DNA of 64,000 nucleotides, from the NCBI GenBank assembly GCA_010645155.1, contig CM021321.1:2532871-2596870 (forward strand), in the 5' to 3' direction. Positions 1 to 14,939 of the stretch are shown in pieces; position 1 is the stretch's first letter; each line of letters opens with the position of its first letter. Under the pieces are notes generated by a model, which worked only from the letters and a program-made list of their open reading frames with translations, had not been told where the DNA came from and made no database searches. This DNA comes from Tigriopus japonicus. Lineage: Eukaryota > Arthropoda > Copepoda > Harpacticoida > Harpacticidae. The position numbers and the translations under genes are program-made.

Positions 1-176
1 CTTCCTTTGTGACTGATGATCTACGTAGATATGGATGGCGTTTTGAACCTCGTAATAAGCGTCAATAAATCCCAATTGAAATGCGATCCACTAGCTAAAA
101 GACTCAAATCCCCGTGTGTTGTACCTATGTGCAGAGAGTGAGTGTACATACATAGCTACAGAAAACACTCAAACTG

Positions 177-204
177 TGAGTGAGTGAGTGAGTGAGTGAG
201 TGAG
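177..204. repeat. (TGAG)7 microsatellite
   Basis: Seven perfect copies of TGAG. The same tetranucleotide recurs in arrays at 13753-13774, 14336-14358 and 36658-36674. Confidence 0.95.
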
Positions 205-2659
205 AAGGGAGGGACTTTAAACAATATATCTCTATTGTTTGTGTGACAAGGAAAGATCAAGAGGAAGCGATAAATCGTGGCGTTGAAAATCTGACAGGTA
301 TATGAGACACTCACAAAAAGCGGTTCATCGGAACGACGATGACGACGACCACGTTGTTCTCTACCTGACAGACATAGAACTGGGTAATAATCGTCGAACC
401 CAGTACCCACTCGAGGAGTGGAGAACATTGAGAACATTAACAGGCATTGTGAGGCGACGACTCTTTCTTCCCTCGGTTCACAGCTAGACAAATGAACGTA
501 AGATTTGTGGGTAATTAGCAGCCTACAAAACACTAAATTCACCACGTACGACACTCACTCGGTCGGTCTCATCCGCGTGGAAGCATGAGGAGCAAGAAAT
601 TTATGGTTATGAGACCCAGGGAATACTTGATACGTGCTCAGGTCTAGCGTAGTTCTTCTACGAATAGCCTGGGCGGGGAAGGAGTTTCCGATTTCCTTTG
701 GAGTGTAATCTTGGGCAGTAAAAGGGGTGTTTCTGTTAATTATAATCTCTAGATTATCTGCCATTCAGGGTAGGAACATCTGGAAACGGACCGAACCATT
801 TAAGCGGGACGACGAAAAGTAACTCTGGGAAACTTTGCATTTAGGTTCTCGCAACCTCGAGTAATTCCGACTGTTTGACTGGTCCCTTATTTATGGATGC
901 CTGTTTCCGCTAAACTACTACAGAGTTTGGAGCTCGGACGCCTGGACTGAAGGCCGGGATTAGAGTTAAGCATGAACTGTCATAAAAAAAGTGCTTTAAT
1001 GCTTGGCAGTGCATCATCATGTCGTGCGGAGAAGCCAGTGAGTTGCTTCTTGTGTCTCTTGATTGAAATTTATGAGCGTGCGTGAACTTTACAATCGCTT
1101 AGTTTCTCGTTTATTTCCATGGAAATGGAGGCAATTTGGACATGTTGTTATTACTCTTTCCCTCCCTACGTGTATGACGGTGTGTGCGTATGTGTGAGTT
1201 TGGCTCCTTGAAATCTGTGTAATGCCAGGATTTATGGCACACCATCATAATTATTTTCGTTTTAAAGTGCAGCCCACGCACGACCAGTCAGCCACACATT
1301 TAAAGATACAGAAACACACGTTTGGCTGGGACTCTCATTCCTGGAATTCTCATCAGTGACGAATAACTTTTTGAGAACCCGGCATTGAATTCTTCTCGGC
1401 CTATTTCAGTAGTTTTCAAATTATTGATTATGATTTATCACATTGATGAGGGAATGGCATTACTAACTACTGCATACAATTCGAGCCCAAGCTTCAGCCA
1501 CACATGTTTCTCAAGCTTCATGACTCATTCGGATATCTCGTCGAGAGAGAAGCACATTTGATGATAATGATGACATATTCATCATGGAGCCATAAAAGCT
1601 GGCAAATTAATGTGCATAACATTTTGTGCAGTGAATGGATTGGAAAACTTGAAACAAAATGTGGCTGGTTTCGAGTGCCAACTCAGGGGAGTTGTGAAGG
1701 TCTGACAGATGAAAAAAACGTACAATTGATCGCTTTTTGACGAGCATTGAGAGAATGCTCTCCCGTTCATAAAACAATGCAAAATTTGAAATATCACTTG
1801 TCAAAATCTATTTATTGATGGATGAGAAAAAAGTTCCAGAGTCAAGATGGATCTGTGGCGAAAGTCAATTCAAAATGGATCAGCTCTTCACTCAGTTTGT
1901 CTGTCTGTCTGTCTGTTGATCGCTCTCACTCTTGCCAAGTCACACATTTTATCCCAACGATTGATCGCGAATGACAAAAAAAGCCTTTATCAGAATTGTA
2001 GCATCAATTTCAATGCGGCAAAAAAAGAGAATAATTCCGTGGTGCATTTGTTGTCATAAGTGGCCTGAAATCCATTTGGAGCTCATCCGTAAACAAGTGT
2101 TCCATTACTTCTTTTTCGACGTGGTCACATCAATCAGAACACAAAATCTTGACGTCTCAAGGGCAATCAATGGCGGACTAACTCCAACTTCCATCCCTTC
2201 AATGCTGCTGTTGTGGTTATAATTGGTGTTATTGGCAATGTTGTTGCTGTTGTGGTCGTTGTTGTCATGGATCATGCAATAATTGGAATCAGATCAAAGC
2301 CATCAAACAGACATTTGACAAAAAAGATAATTAAAATTGGCCTGAATTGCACTCGCTGCCTTCTATCCCGTACATTCAACTCAAATGAATGTCATGGTTC
2401 CCAGTTTGTCAATGTCCATCACATTGACACATTGTGACAGACTAATCGCGTTGTAAATTGAATACAAAAATGAGATATCGAAGTAGCGTGAAGCTGCGTG
2501 GAGAATCCTCCAGTGTTGCCGGGATAAAGCATCGAAAAAGGTCAAAATGGGCAAAAATTGGGCGTGTTGCGTTTGTAATAGTCTCATCCTTTCGACGATT
2601 GTCCTGTGACATGTGTCCATGGAATGCCTGACAGAAGCCATTGTGAAGCTTAATTTTGA

Positions 2660-2735
2660 TAGGCCTTGATTGTCAATCGACTCGACTAGAGCACTAGACT
2701 CGACTTGGGACGTCCCAGGGTTCAAGCGTCCACGA
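2660..2735 (+). repeat. Possible degenerate tRNA-like (SINE) segment
   Basis: A stretch with a B-box-like GGTTCAAGCGTCC at about 2709-2721 is preceded by GAGCACTAGACTCGACT, which resembles the D-arm to anticodon-arm part of a tRNA. The arms do not fold cleanly, so this is not a functional tRNA gene. It could be an old tRNA-derived SINE head or chance similarity. Confidence 0.25.
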
Positions 2736-5700
2736 CCAATGTTTAATGGAAAATGCTTCCACCACCAACCTAATGATTGAACTTGGTCGTCGTCGTCGTA
2801 GACTTAGTCTTCTCCTTCTTGTCGTTGTCCTGTTCGTAATTCCAATCTCGAGGTTCGTGCACATCGAACCAATGCCATGCTATCCATCGTCCAATGACGG
2901 GTTTTGACGTTTCAAACCGGGTGGCAGGAAGACACTGAAAACTGATTGATTGACGTTTTGAATTGTAACATTTGATTGTCTTTCCTTCAATATTATACAT
3001 TTCTTTCTCTCTCTCTTTCACTCGCTCACCCTGTCTGTCTCCTATTCGGATTTCCATGGGACCAGAAATGAGCATAAGCTCTTATCAAATAAATATACCT
3101 AGGAAATGAAAATATGAAAATGTCTGTTTAGCTCGTGTTAAGAACGGCATGAAGCCAAGTTGAATGAACTTAAGGATTCGAGTAAGCTTCAGTCGAGTTT
3201 TCGTGATGACATAGACAAACATCGTATTCATCGAAGCGAGCTTTTTTAGTAAAACAAACACTTTGAGATAACGTTAAAAGTACATCGTGGAATACTCGGA
3301 AGGGCCTAAAATTATGTATGTTTTTGATAGCATGCACAAGTAATGATCCCATGATGATCTCTGGTCGAAAAGCCACGAGGAACAGACATGAAACAGATTT
3401 CCCAGAACAGCCATAGATTTCGCATTGCTCGATACCTTCGTAAGTCAGCTCCCCAAATGCCCACACTTGGTGTGAATCGTACGATGAGTAGCGGTGTTTT
3501 TATCCTTTATCGAAGAGCACGGATACGCGGCCGTTAAATAAGTGCATAACGAAAAGGTTCCGACGTTTGTGCCAGATGTATTTGTGTATATATTTCATTT
3601 TTGCATAGGCTTTGTTCAGCAGACTTGGACGCAATGAAAATCGAGCCTGAAATGCATGTCTATGAGACCCTGGATGGCTTAGGAGGCATGGTGATCATGA
3701 TTGAAATTACATGGGTCCCGGTTCCGACAACCTCGAATTGATGGGTCTTGACCACATATTTGCGCACGCGATGTCAAACCGCCAAGCGTCAAGTCCAAAA
3801 ATCCCAATCCAACTCCAACTTGCTAGCTAGCTAGGGAGCTGGCTCGACCCCTTTGAATACTAGAAACAATGAATTGTGGAGGGCAGACTCAAAACGAATC
3901 CTCTCGTTTGATTGTACTTGCATAAGGCTCAAGTGGAAATTTTTGTGGTTGGCCGTGAAAGTGGTTATTCGGGTTCCATGTTTCCTTGTTTACCCAACCA
4001 GGTATACTACCCCTCATAAAACGTGGCTCCGTCGAGGGTCGTAATTAAATCATATTTTTAGTCCGGGATTTCCTCTCTTTTAGAAGATCGTTAATGATTA
4101 GAGTCCAGATTAAACCAAGTACGAAACGGCTCATATACCGTAATCCGTGACATTATTAAAGATTAAACAGATTTTGCCACTGTTTTGACTACACCCCATT
4201 GAAGAGAACTGCGTCACACTGACTGACGGAAACAAACAAAGAGGAGGAGGACTTCATGGTGCAACACAGGACGTGAATAAAGTGTTTACGTAAAATTGCG
4301 GACTCCGTAATGACAATCATAAAATGGTAAAATAGTCATAAAATAAATCTCGCTTTATAGGGAGGACTTGTCATTTTCCAGACCATAAATCTTGGTTTCA
4401 GGCCAAATTCCATGGCTAGCTAAGGGAAATAAAAATCTGTCCCAGAACGCCTTCCTCCTTCTGTTTCATTCCTCTTTGCACTCACTCACTACACATTGAC
4501 TTTGGAAAACAACCTCTTTTGGTTGGATTTGATGGAGAACTAACAATGTGCCTCCATCCTCTCATGCAATCCAAACCGTCATGCAAATGAGCCATCTAGA
4601 CAGATTGATCATGTGGAAAAAGGTCGCCAAAGTGTGAACATGTTTGAACTCTTCTCTTAGTAGATGTGCATGGCTAGGGATTGCATTAGTTCCCTAGGCA
4701 ATTAGGAACCATTTAAGGGCAAGCCATCCCTGAAATTATACGCACTAAGGAAATCCGAAACGTCTTTAAATTACAATTCTCAGCAATGGCAATGAGCTAC
4801 AACTGAGGCTAGTTATTGGCTGGTTGACATGACATACATACCTACTCTATCTCATCCACCCATCTCTCTATTCTATCCCAACATGCACGAAGCACAGACA
4901 AATGAAGGGGTGAAATGCTCAATTAATGCCTTAAGTTCCCCATATTTCCTTCCACTTTGGAGGAATCTCGGCGTTGTTGGGCGGTTTGGGTTTTGAGAGA
5001 CAAGAGACGGCCAAAAGTACGCATGAGTGGCACTTATTTTATGTTGAAGGGTTCAAACATGAACATGGATGAGTGGTGTGTGCTGTCTGATTCTCATTGA
5101 ACCTACAACTACAAACACTTTTGGTATTTTTATTACGTGCTTTTTATGTCCTTGACGTTTTGGGTCGACACATCAAACACAGCTTTGTTGAGGACACAGA
5201 TTGTCATTTTTGAATTGAATCACTTGTGAAACACGTGTCATGGTGTGAAAAGTTTTTCAAATATTGAATGAGCTTGTGAGATGCACAAATAACAGAGGAA
5301 TCAATTTCAAGTGTTCAAACGCTTCATAATTGTCAGTCGACCCTCTTTTCAAAACAAAATGGATTGAAGCAATTCGATTCCGAAAATCCGGAGTACGATC
5401 AGGCCTCATTGGCAAAACAGATTAGGAAACTTGTCCAAGGGTGCAAACAAACGCAACTCTTTACAATAGCCTTGATCGAATGAACACCTTTTTATCCCAA
5501 AAAAAACGCGCTATTTCCAGGCGATTGACTGTGTTAATGGGAGACACATTGTTTCAAATCCCGTCGGATTGTCACAGATTAGCTTCATCATGTCTGAGAG
5601 TGACAAAATCCCCTTTTCTTCACCCAATTCTCCTTCGGTTTGTTTCCGATCCATCCCGTCGTGGTTGTGCACACGTGATGATTACGTTTCAAAACTTCAA

Positions 5701-5821
5701 GTTGTGACGAAATGATGGATTATCATGAACTAAATAACGTGGGACGTTTCCTTTCTACTTAGTCGACAGAGTTATCTTCGTTCTTTTTCTTCTTTTTCTC
5801 TAGCTTAAGCTCTTGTTTAGT

Positions 5822-5846
5822 TGGTGGGTGGGTGGGTGGTTGGGTG
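5822..5846. repeat. GGTG-type short tandem repeat
   Basis: Four to five near-perfect copies of GGTG/GGGT, G-rich on the plus strand. Confidence 0.8.
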
Positions 5847-8800
5847 CGATTCCAAACCATCTTCCAAGGCCATTATTGTGGTTCTGGGTGTGTATTGATC
5901 GAGCCTCTCATGACGTCACCCTGTATTTGTATACCATTCTGTGTCTTTTCTGTCATAATGAACGGTTGTCATTTGTATAACATTTTGAGGAATGACTTGC
6001 AAATCTGTCATCCAACATCATGCTGGCTTTTTTCCATCAAACTCGTTCTCGGCCCTTCTTCTATAGGAAGTTATGCTCCGTTTTAATAAATGTGAGTTTA
6101 CATTGGAGGATCAATATAAATGTCAGGGACGAGAGGGATGATGATTACCTTCGGCGAATCTTGTCGAAGAACATGTCGGATCCGATGCACTTCTTCTCAT
6201 CGAGATTTGAGTTCAGTCAAATTCCCAAAAATCCCTATGTCTGTCCTGGGAACTCGTTTTGACTTTTTGGGAGCCACGGTCTTTCATGGATTTGATCTGG
6301 TCCATTAGGGCAATTGAAAACATTTTGCCCTGGTCGGGATTGCATTCATGGCAAATCCAAGCCAAAGCCAGCCCCAGTGACACTCGCTAATGGGCCAAGT
6401 TCTCGTCCCTCTCTTGATTTTGTTTCACCAGACCACTTCCATACACACGTATATTGTAACCTCAAGCCATTAATAAGTGTCATTCAAGTCTGCATTTCAA
6501 ATGCATTCTTGGCCGAAAAACGAGCTCCAAAACAGTCGGTGGGACAAACGAGGGAAGAGAATCGATTTTCAACCTTTAAGCAACACAATGCGACGATGTA
6601 CAAATCCGAGACGAGCTCTGCCAAAGCCCTTCCCTTCCGTTGCCCAATGGTTGAGGGCAGGACCAATCCATTGGATCTATCATATGTTCTTGTCAAGATC
6701 GACCTTTGATGTCTGGGATCCCTGGAATTGGAACGAACTGATCTGTCATCAAGTAGTTTGCATTGAAAGCTGCTCTTGCCATCATTCTTAATCACTTCAG
6801 GCATTTGTTAGCGTGCTTGTGCAAAAACACCGTGGCCTATGGGAAAGAACTCTAAAATTGAAGGGATTAGATTCCTTTTAAAATAGAGTGAGGAAACGTA
6901 TGGATGATGATGATTTACATATTTTTTGGCCTCTCTCTCTCGCAGTTGAATTTCTTGAGAAGTGTCCTTCTCGTTTCTGCGGTGGTCGTTTGGAGTGAGT
7001 GCTATCCATCCCACATGAAGTTGAAGTTGAGGTTGAGGTTGAGCTCAAGGGTAAAGGATGAGAAGTCATGGTAAATTTATTGCGGGGCTTTCTATTCATC
7101 CATACTTGTTTAAGTGAGGACATCCATTTCGCCCGAAAATTGCCCATTCCCAGATGGAGATGATCTTGTCCACATTCTCGTCTAGTTGAGCCTGTAGTGA
7201 GGAGGTGGTAAGGCTTATTTGTTACAAATTTTCTTTCAATCCGTTGATCAGTGGGGCTGTCAAAATTCTTCAAATGTTACTTTGTCTGAAAAATGTAGAT
7301 AACTATTTTTCTAATCCTGCATGAAGTTTGTGATATAACTATAACTTCTTTTTCCATCTACTGTAAGAATTGCGGGTTTCTCTTGTCAAGCTAACATTTT
7401 TAAGGATACGGAAACTTGATTAAATATTATTGTCATTTCCATATTTCGTGTAGGGTTTGAAAATTGTAGGATCTTGCAACTTCGTTTTTAGACAAATGTT
7501 GGAACTTCATAAAATCACGGCTATCTTTTAAGCTATAGGAAATGAAGGATAACTGCAAAAATGTTGTTATCATTTTAACGCATTGTTTAGTGTACAATAT
7601 ACGCTTTAAAAATTTAGTGAGGCTACGTAGATGTTGGAGCCAAAAAAAATCATGCGCAAGTCTTTGAAAGTTGTTATACGATCTTATCAAAAATACGAAC
7701 CTTTTTAAAGTTTCCATTCTTGAACTGAGTGCTTCAATTTCCTTAAATCACCATGAATAAATTTTTGGGCAAACCAAGTATCTGTAAATTGAAAAGCAAG
7801 TTTTAGCCAGCCCTAGTTATCGGTCACGATTTCATTCAATGTGGCTTTCGTTAGCACACTCATTTTTCTCTTCAATGACACTTGGTTGGGCAGGAGTGGT
7901 TATTTCGGAAGAAAAGTGATGGATCACCATGTGGACCACTTTGATTGTTCGTTGATCTGGTGACGAGGATCCTGGCGAAATGTAGTCAACCTAACGGATG
8001 GTTCCTTTCTGGTGGCGTAAAAAAGTTCAATTTTTCTTCCTTTGCCATTCTCTTGTCGCGGTGGGAACTGTAGGCGAGGAAGCCAAACCAAAGAGTGAAG
8101 GAACTGGGTGTAAAGAGAGAGAACGAGAGCAGCTCTTTCGTTCCAGAGTTGAGGAGACCAAGTCACACCTCTCCTCAATCACCCAAGGGAGGAGGAAAAT
8201 GACGTACCGAGAAACGAGGCGAAGAAGATCTGAAGGTCTGAGAACGGCCTTTTTTCAGTGTCATGGTCTTGAGTGTATAATTTCGATTTGGTCCGTAATT
8301 AGATGAGATTCCGGCGTTCCCTCCTCGTCAAACAACCCCTTCTTCCCCTCTCAGATGAGTTGGATTGACATTGTCTAAAGGTCTAACGTGTGTGAAATGA
8401 CCCAAAGGTGCTGACGAACGAGAGAGATGGTGGACGACATATCTGCTCATAGGTCATTGGACCAACCCAAAGAATCCATGATGGAAGTCAATTCAACTAG
8501 TAAATGTGACATGTTTTATGAAACGTCGTTGAAAGCCTTCGTTTGACGTCCGTTTTGGGACGAATAGTTGGGGCGGATTCAGACGAGACCGAGAGAGATT
8601 GCCCATCTCTGGGAGATGAGTGAAGGACAAGGACTGATATAGCGCGAAATTGGGAGAGACAGTCACAAATTAGACGCAATGAGAGAGCTAACAGCAATCG
8701 TTTGTTACTTTTACCCTCGAGCTTGAAAGTTCTCCATCCATTTTAACATGCGTTCTAACCAGTCAGGACGAGACGAAGAGTAATGATGCAACGATGTAAA

Positions 8801-9663
8801 CGCCTTTGGTGAGCTGAGATGACCTACGATCAACCTTCCTTCCGCCTTAGTTCTCAGGCTTACATTGCCACCTTCTTGGAATGACATGTGTGCCTTTGGC
8901 TCTAACCAAGACCAAGAGGGATCAGTCGGAAGAAAGGCCGAGTCTTTGTAAGTCTGTGGTGTCACGCACCTCTCGGTTTCCCTCTGTCCTCCATCTCTCA
9001 ACAGCCTCTCAAGTGACTTGCTTCTCAGAATACCCAGTGACAGATGAATGGATGGAGGCGACACATCAGCCAACGAACGCCAGCCAAGCTTAAGAAGCCA
9101 TGTATTCCTCCATATTGGGGTCTTTGAAGCTCCTTGGTACGAGACTACTCCATGGACATTAGGGCAAGGCGCATTGTGTAAAGTACGACGTGGAACTAAC
9201 GTCTTCGTTTTTCGTTCAAAAATCAACAGACAGCGGGTGCGTATTGATGACCAAAAGCGATATCACTCAGGAACTCATCTACATCAGCGGGAGTGTTGAG
9301 TGGGCAATTTTTTTCAGGCATTAATATTCCATGTTTGTGCCAGAGATTATCATTCGTATTATTACTGACTCCGTCCTTCTGGATGGACTGTGTAACGACT
9401 TTGAGTGAGTGAACGAGCGAGAAAGAAGTCAATCCTTGTTGGATGGATCGGGGAGTCGCTCTTTTGACATAGATTGACGAGTGTGACTCGATATCGTCTC
9501 AGTTCATGTTTGATAATGATCTCCATTTTGGCTTCGGCAACTCCGCTCCCATCAATCAAAAAGTCAAACAAACAGGCTTTCATAACAAATTCCTTCCATG
9601 AATGATAATGACTTCTCAAGGCAAGTAAGTCAAAGCGACATCATCATGGGGACAGACACCCTC

Positions 9664-9683
9664 TTCGTTCGTTCGTTCGTTCT
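9664..9683. repeat. (GTTC)n short tandem repeat
   Basis: About four to five copies of GTTC/CGTT in a row. Confidence 0.8.
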
Positions 9684-12525
9684 TCTCCCAAAATAAATCC
9701 CCTCCCAATTCTCCCTTAGCCTTATCTGATCGCCAAAAGCCTTTCCTTACATCATGAGGCTTTGATGGTTTACGAAGGGAATCCAGTTTTTTTCAGCACC
9801 CGCCAAAAGAAGCAACGATTTGGATCCTTTGCCTGGTGTCTCCTTCAGAATAGATTTGAGTGATGGATAGCGCTTTTGTGCCTCGTCATTTGCTTTGATG
9901 TGCTATTTGCATTAATGTTGTCACCCGATCAACAAATATTGGTGGTGGCTAACACTTGACGTTGACAGGCCACTAGTAGGCAGTCAGTGGTAGATCCTAC
10001 ATGCATACACTATCCCAATACCACTAGAAAGGACTGCGAACAAGACTGTGGAACACTCTCTGGAACACCGGTGGTGGGTTCTCTCTCGTATGCCATCTGC
10101 ACACAAAGTCATCCAATAAGCACGCAAAACAGCTCTCGACCACACATGGATGGGATGGATCACCGATCTCCAAATTAGTTCCCCAATAATGATAATAATG
10201 AGCCTTCTTTGAGGCCTAAGTGAAGACGAATGGTTGGTTGGTTGCTTGGTTGGTAGTGCCATGCCCATTTCTGGTTGTCATCTCCCATGTGTTGTGCATG
10301 ACAATGCTGTGATGAGGAGACCTGCTGTGCAAACACACATTTCTCATCACATGTGTCATGTTTTGAAGCCTACACCTACCGAGAACCACCAGGAATACCG
10401 CGGTGAAACACTGAAGTTTGGAATTACAATCGAACAAATCACTTGATCTGGTTGGAAGAGCAGGCCTAGAGAATGGTAGTGGAGTTTTGAGAGTGGGTTA
10501 ACAAGGGAAAAAAAGTGTTTCTTGGTTGAATGGCTTCGGCACTTTGTCAGCTTGGCAACCCTGAGAGCCGCCAATGTGACAGATCTCTCGCCCCAATACA
10601 AACTGTCGAATGTCAATCTTCCAATAATACAGTGATCACTTGGTGTGTCATGGCAGCTTTTGTGTGGGAATACCAATTAAAGAGATACCGAACAACCTGA
10701 ACACAGCTTGCCAACCAACCAAAAACCGATGGGTCCCATTCTTTTTGAGTGTGTCTAGCCACTTGAGTGTCGCATTTGATATTGCAGTCCGATTATTTGA
10801 GTAAACATTTCCTATCGGCGAACTAACAAGGACGACCAACTAACAAACGAAAAAGAGATCCACTCTCACACATATGTCAATTGTAGTAAGTACACTTTGC
10901 GCTCTTGCGTGTTAATGTTGAGAAGGCATTTTTCTAACATCCATCCATCCATCTGTCATCCTTGGTCCATATCAGCTAAAATTAACCCTCTGTAAGTCCT
11001 TCATTCTTCATCTCATTGTTCATGATTCATCATCATGTTGAATCGCGATGGAGCTCACAATTGTCGTTTCTCTGTCGCTTTCTGTGGTTGTTCGTTCGTA
11101 TGGCCTTTTTTGTCACTCCCAACGAGAACAAGTCAATGAATGCTCAGCTACTCTGAATCATAAGTTTTGAATTATAGAGCTTCTGATGAGGAAAAGTACC
11201 GATAAATAAATCGAAAAAGGTAAATTTTCAATGAAACATAAGCATCCTGAATTGATATACTGTTGGTAGTGTGTTTAGTTTTCTCAATATTCATTTCTAA
11301 TGGATCTGCACGTTTTCCTTATACTACCAATATCGGAATATCACGGCCAATGAAAATTCCACTCAATCATGATTTATTAATTAGGCTCGTTGCTTCTATA
11401 GATGAACTTTTAATGTTGTGAAACCTCCAATATCAAAAGTAGATAACTTTTTTCTACACGCACAATTCTGATATTGAATTCTTATTTGCCACGCTAGAAC
11501 AAAATTCATGACGATTCTTCGACGCTACTCTCCTAGTTATAGCGCTTTAGAAGTAACCTCCTGTGAATGCGCGTTGTACGTTCGTCGGTTCATTTTGCTG
11601 CTTAGATCTGTCGACGGCAAGATGTAACTCCTAATCACCCTGTCTTAATCCGAGATGAATGAGAGCAAAACAATCTCTTCCTGCGTTCAACTTCATCATA
11701 CTTGACGATCCGATTATAAACACCTTCAAGAAATCTGGCACGGCATTCAAAGCGTCATTCCTCACTCTCTGCATTGTTTTTCGCTTTCAAATCTCCGTTT
11801 CAGCACCATTCAAAGTGATTTGCCACATCGAGTGTGGTCATTTTTACACGAGGCATCATTGTCATTGGCCTGATCAAGCTTGTCAGCAGAGCAAAGGAAG
11901 GCCATCAGTGGCAATCCACTTTTGGACTCGCGTTAAAATACACGTTGAGAGGCCATCGCACCAACGGCAAACATTGCCATTGAGGCTAATTCATTGTCTG
12001 GTTGTGAAATTTTGCACAAAAAGTTACAAATGATCCTTTCCCCTCCTCCTCCTCCTCTTTCTTTTCTTTCTTTCTCTCTCTGGTTGTTCAGCGTGTGTGT
12101 TTGTGAGCATGTGAGTGGATACCCGCCTATTTAACCGCAATTTCTACTTGTCAAGCCAATCCAACCAATAACTACCAATTCAGCGGATGACTCGACAAAC
12201 TCCTACTATCTGCTTGGACCAGAACCATCTACGTAGATAGCTATATCAATACTACAGCCATGCCATAAACAAGTTGGCTGAATCAGTTCGTATTGAGGCA
12301 ATGCGGTGATAGATCACAGCAAACGCGAGATGATGTCGATCCGGGTTTGGAGTCATCCCGACTTCAGTTCTGGACTGGCTGTAACTGATTGTGTTCAATT
12401 TTGAGAGAGTATCCATTAAGTTGTCCTCTTGTCTACCTTGGAGTGAGTTCAAACCAGCCAACAAACGAGCAAGGAGCCAACTCGAAATGAAGTTCTCCCT
12501 CCTATCCTCTTTGTACAGGTACTGC

Positions 12526-12547
12526 GTAGTAGTAGTAGTAGTAGTAG
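12526..12547. repeat. (GTA)7 microsatellite
   Basis: Seven perfect copies of the trinucleotide GTA in the repeat-dense 12-15 kb block. Confidence 0.95.
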
Positions 12548-13752
12548 CCTTCTCCATGTTTGCGAGTTTCGGGCTCCAACTTCCCGATCAAATAATGTTC
12601 GTTTGTCATGTTCAACCAATCAAACGGACATGCTACTACTATACATAACTAGTGCTTGTGCCTATGTGTTTGTTCCCCTTTGGCCAGTCACACTCATTCG
12701 TTCAAAGGTTGGTTCGGATCGGAGCTCAGACAGACAAGGAGGTCTTCAAAACGATTTGCGAGGATTGATTTATCAATTGACTTTGTTTCATCGACTCATT
12801 AGAAGCCAATTTGAGGCACTCATCCTAATGGCTCGACGATTAATAATGATGACAAATGACCCCGAAGAAATGTCTGCCGCGAGTTAGTCCACGTGTGTAA
12901 TTTTCGTTTCATGAGTGGAAATACGATTTATTTCTATGAAATAAAAAGAGAAGCAACCTGCACGTAATGACAGTATTTTTGAATGATATATTTGATCGTC
13001 TTCGACGGTAATAGCGGCCAGGCATTGAGCTTCTGGGCGAGCAGAGCAAGGTGTTTGCAACGAAATTAATCTCAAAAAATGTAACAAGTGTCTTCGTCGT
13101 CGTCGTTGTCGCCCAAGTCGAATTATTGTTCGTCCAGATGTTCAAACGATAACATCAAGGGAAAGCATAACTAACGTCTGAGGAGAATATTGGTGGCGGC
13201 ACCAAAGAGGGCCGTTCTGGGTTTCAAGTCTTCATCGGGGAAAACGGCCGTTGTGGTTTTAGTTTGTAGTTGTAGTGATGGGGAGGATGGTTGTGGCAGG
13301 CAGCAGCAGTACCAGTCATCCATCATCAGTCATCATCATCATCCATGTCTTCTTCCTCCACTTCTGTCAAAGTCAGTCAGACTTTGTCCAAACAAAACGG
13401 GATCAGGGGTTGTCTCTCAAAAGAGGCCAGGGACGTGGCGGGTCTCTGGCTTTCCTTGGACTTGACATGTTAGCCGAACTGTCCTCGAATAGCTCAAGGA
13501 GTCTTCTCGGCGAGTTGAGGAAGTAGTTCAATCATGAGGGAATAATTCCAAAAATCCCCTTCCCATGGTCGTTCGAGGTCTCGATTGAGACGGCCCAAGA
13601 ACAAGAACGAGAAGATTGAGTTGTCAGTGTCGCTTGAGCCGTCTGGATAAGATATATTTCAACAACACTTTGTCAACTCCCTCTTCGTTCATCGTTCCTT
13701 TTCAATTTTCTTCAACTCCCTCTCTCTCTGTCTCTCTTTCTTTCTTGCGATG

Positions 13753-13774
13753 TGAGTGAATGAGTGAGTGAGTG
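13753..13774. repeat. (TGAG)n short tandem repeat
   Basis: Imperfect TGAG array with one TGAA variant; same unit as the array at 177-204. Confidence 0.85.
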
Positions 13775-13837
13775 CCTTCGCTTTCTTCTCGTTCGGCCTC
13801 CGTTTTTCCCCTTGTTTCCTCAGGGTAGTTCTTGGTG

Positions 13838-13883
13838 AAGAGGAGAAGGAGGAAGTACAAGAAGAAGAGGAGGAGGAGGAGGG
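13838..13883. repeat. Purine-rich AGG/AAG tract
   Basis: Plus strand is almost all A and G for about 45 bases, built from AGG and AAG triplets with one short interruption. Such tracts make long spurious open frames on both strands. Confidence 0.85.
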
Positions 13884-14114
13884 CAGAGGCGGTGCCACCA
13901 GCGGCCACTACGGGTGGTGAGTGTGTCCCTCAATTCTGTCTTTCTCTGGATCCAACTCCACTTTGGGAGCCGACTAGTGCTTCATCCATCCCCAAAAAGC
14001 TCGTATGTCATCTTGTTGGCAGCTCGGCTTGATTGATTCTTCTTCCTCGAGGTTTTCATCACCGTGCGTGTCTGTTTGCTGGCCGGCCTCCACACATTGT
14101 ACGACGTCTATACG

Positions 14115-14131
14115 CACACACACACACACAC
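14115..14131. repeat. (AC)n microsatellite
   Basis: Uninterrupted AC dinucleotide run. Confidence 0.95.
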
Positions 14132-14335
14132 TCACCCTGGCTCGAGCTACTATATTTGAGGATTGAGGTGGTGATGGTGGTAGTCGACGTTGTCGAAGAA
14201 CTCCTAGTAGAAGTAGTAGTCGTCGTTGTCGACGACGACGTTCACGAACTAGTACAACATGCAGCTCTGACTGAAAACTGATTCATCACAATTCTATACG
14301 CCCAACGGCATTGATGGATGGTTTGTAGCCTTCGG

Positions 14336-14358
14336 TGAGTGAGTGAGTGAGTGAGTGA
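14336..14358. repeat. (TGAG)n short tandem repeat
   Basis: Five full TGAG copies plus a partial one, followed within 100 bases by a GAGG-rich tract. Confidence 0.9.
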
Positions 14359-14896
14359 CGGAGTAGTTGAGCTCAAGACCGGACTCAAGAGAGAACGACG
14401 GGTATGAAGAGGAGGGGGAGAAGGAGGAGGAGGGTTCTGGGCTGACAAGGCCACATCGGGCTGTCATGTGAACCGGGTTCATTTCTAGGGCTGTCAGGTG
14501 CTTGAAGGCAGCTTCGTCTTCGTCTTCTTGTGCTCCATGATCGAATGCTCCCCGGCAATTATCACCGGCATCAATCATCATCCACCGAGGAGAGTTAATA
14601 ACATCTTTTGGCCATATATTTCTCCCCGAGCCACACCACTGTGGCATATATCAGAAAATGAGACTCAGATTTGTTTACATTCAGAACGATCAATCACTTT
14701 TTTTCGATGCCTGCTCTCGACGACGAGGACGTTCAAGAGGAATAGGTTTAGGAGGAGAAGGAAGAGCCAGCCAGAGCAGCAGAGGCCCTTCTTGCCTTGC
14801 CAATGTGATCTGGTGATGGCAATGAGCATGATGAGGCACAGGATGATGCCGAAGGGAAAGCACCTGAGTAATCCTACGAGATGAGGGCTCGCTCAG

Positions 14897-14939
14897 ATCA
14901 TCATCACCATTATCATCATCATCATCATCATCATCATCC
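14897..14939. repeat. (ATC)n microsatellite
   Basis: Fourteen or so copies of ATC/CAT with two single-base interruptions near the left end. It produces an aspartate-rich or histidine-rich spurious reading in several frames. Confidence 0.95.

Noticed and set aside
8711..9226. 171-codon open frame on the minus strand
   Set aside because: No recognisable domain, no splice neighbours, and the opposite strand is also open over much of it. It is compatible with chance.
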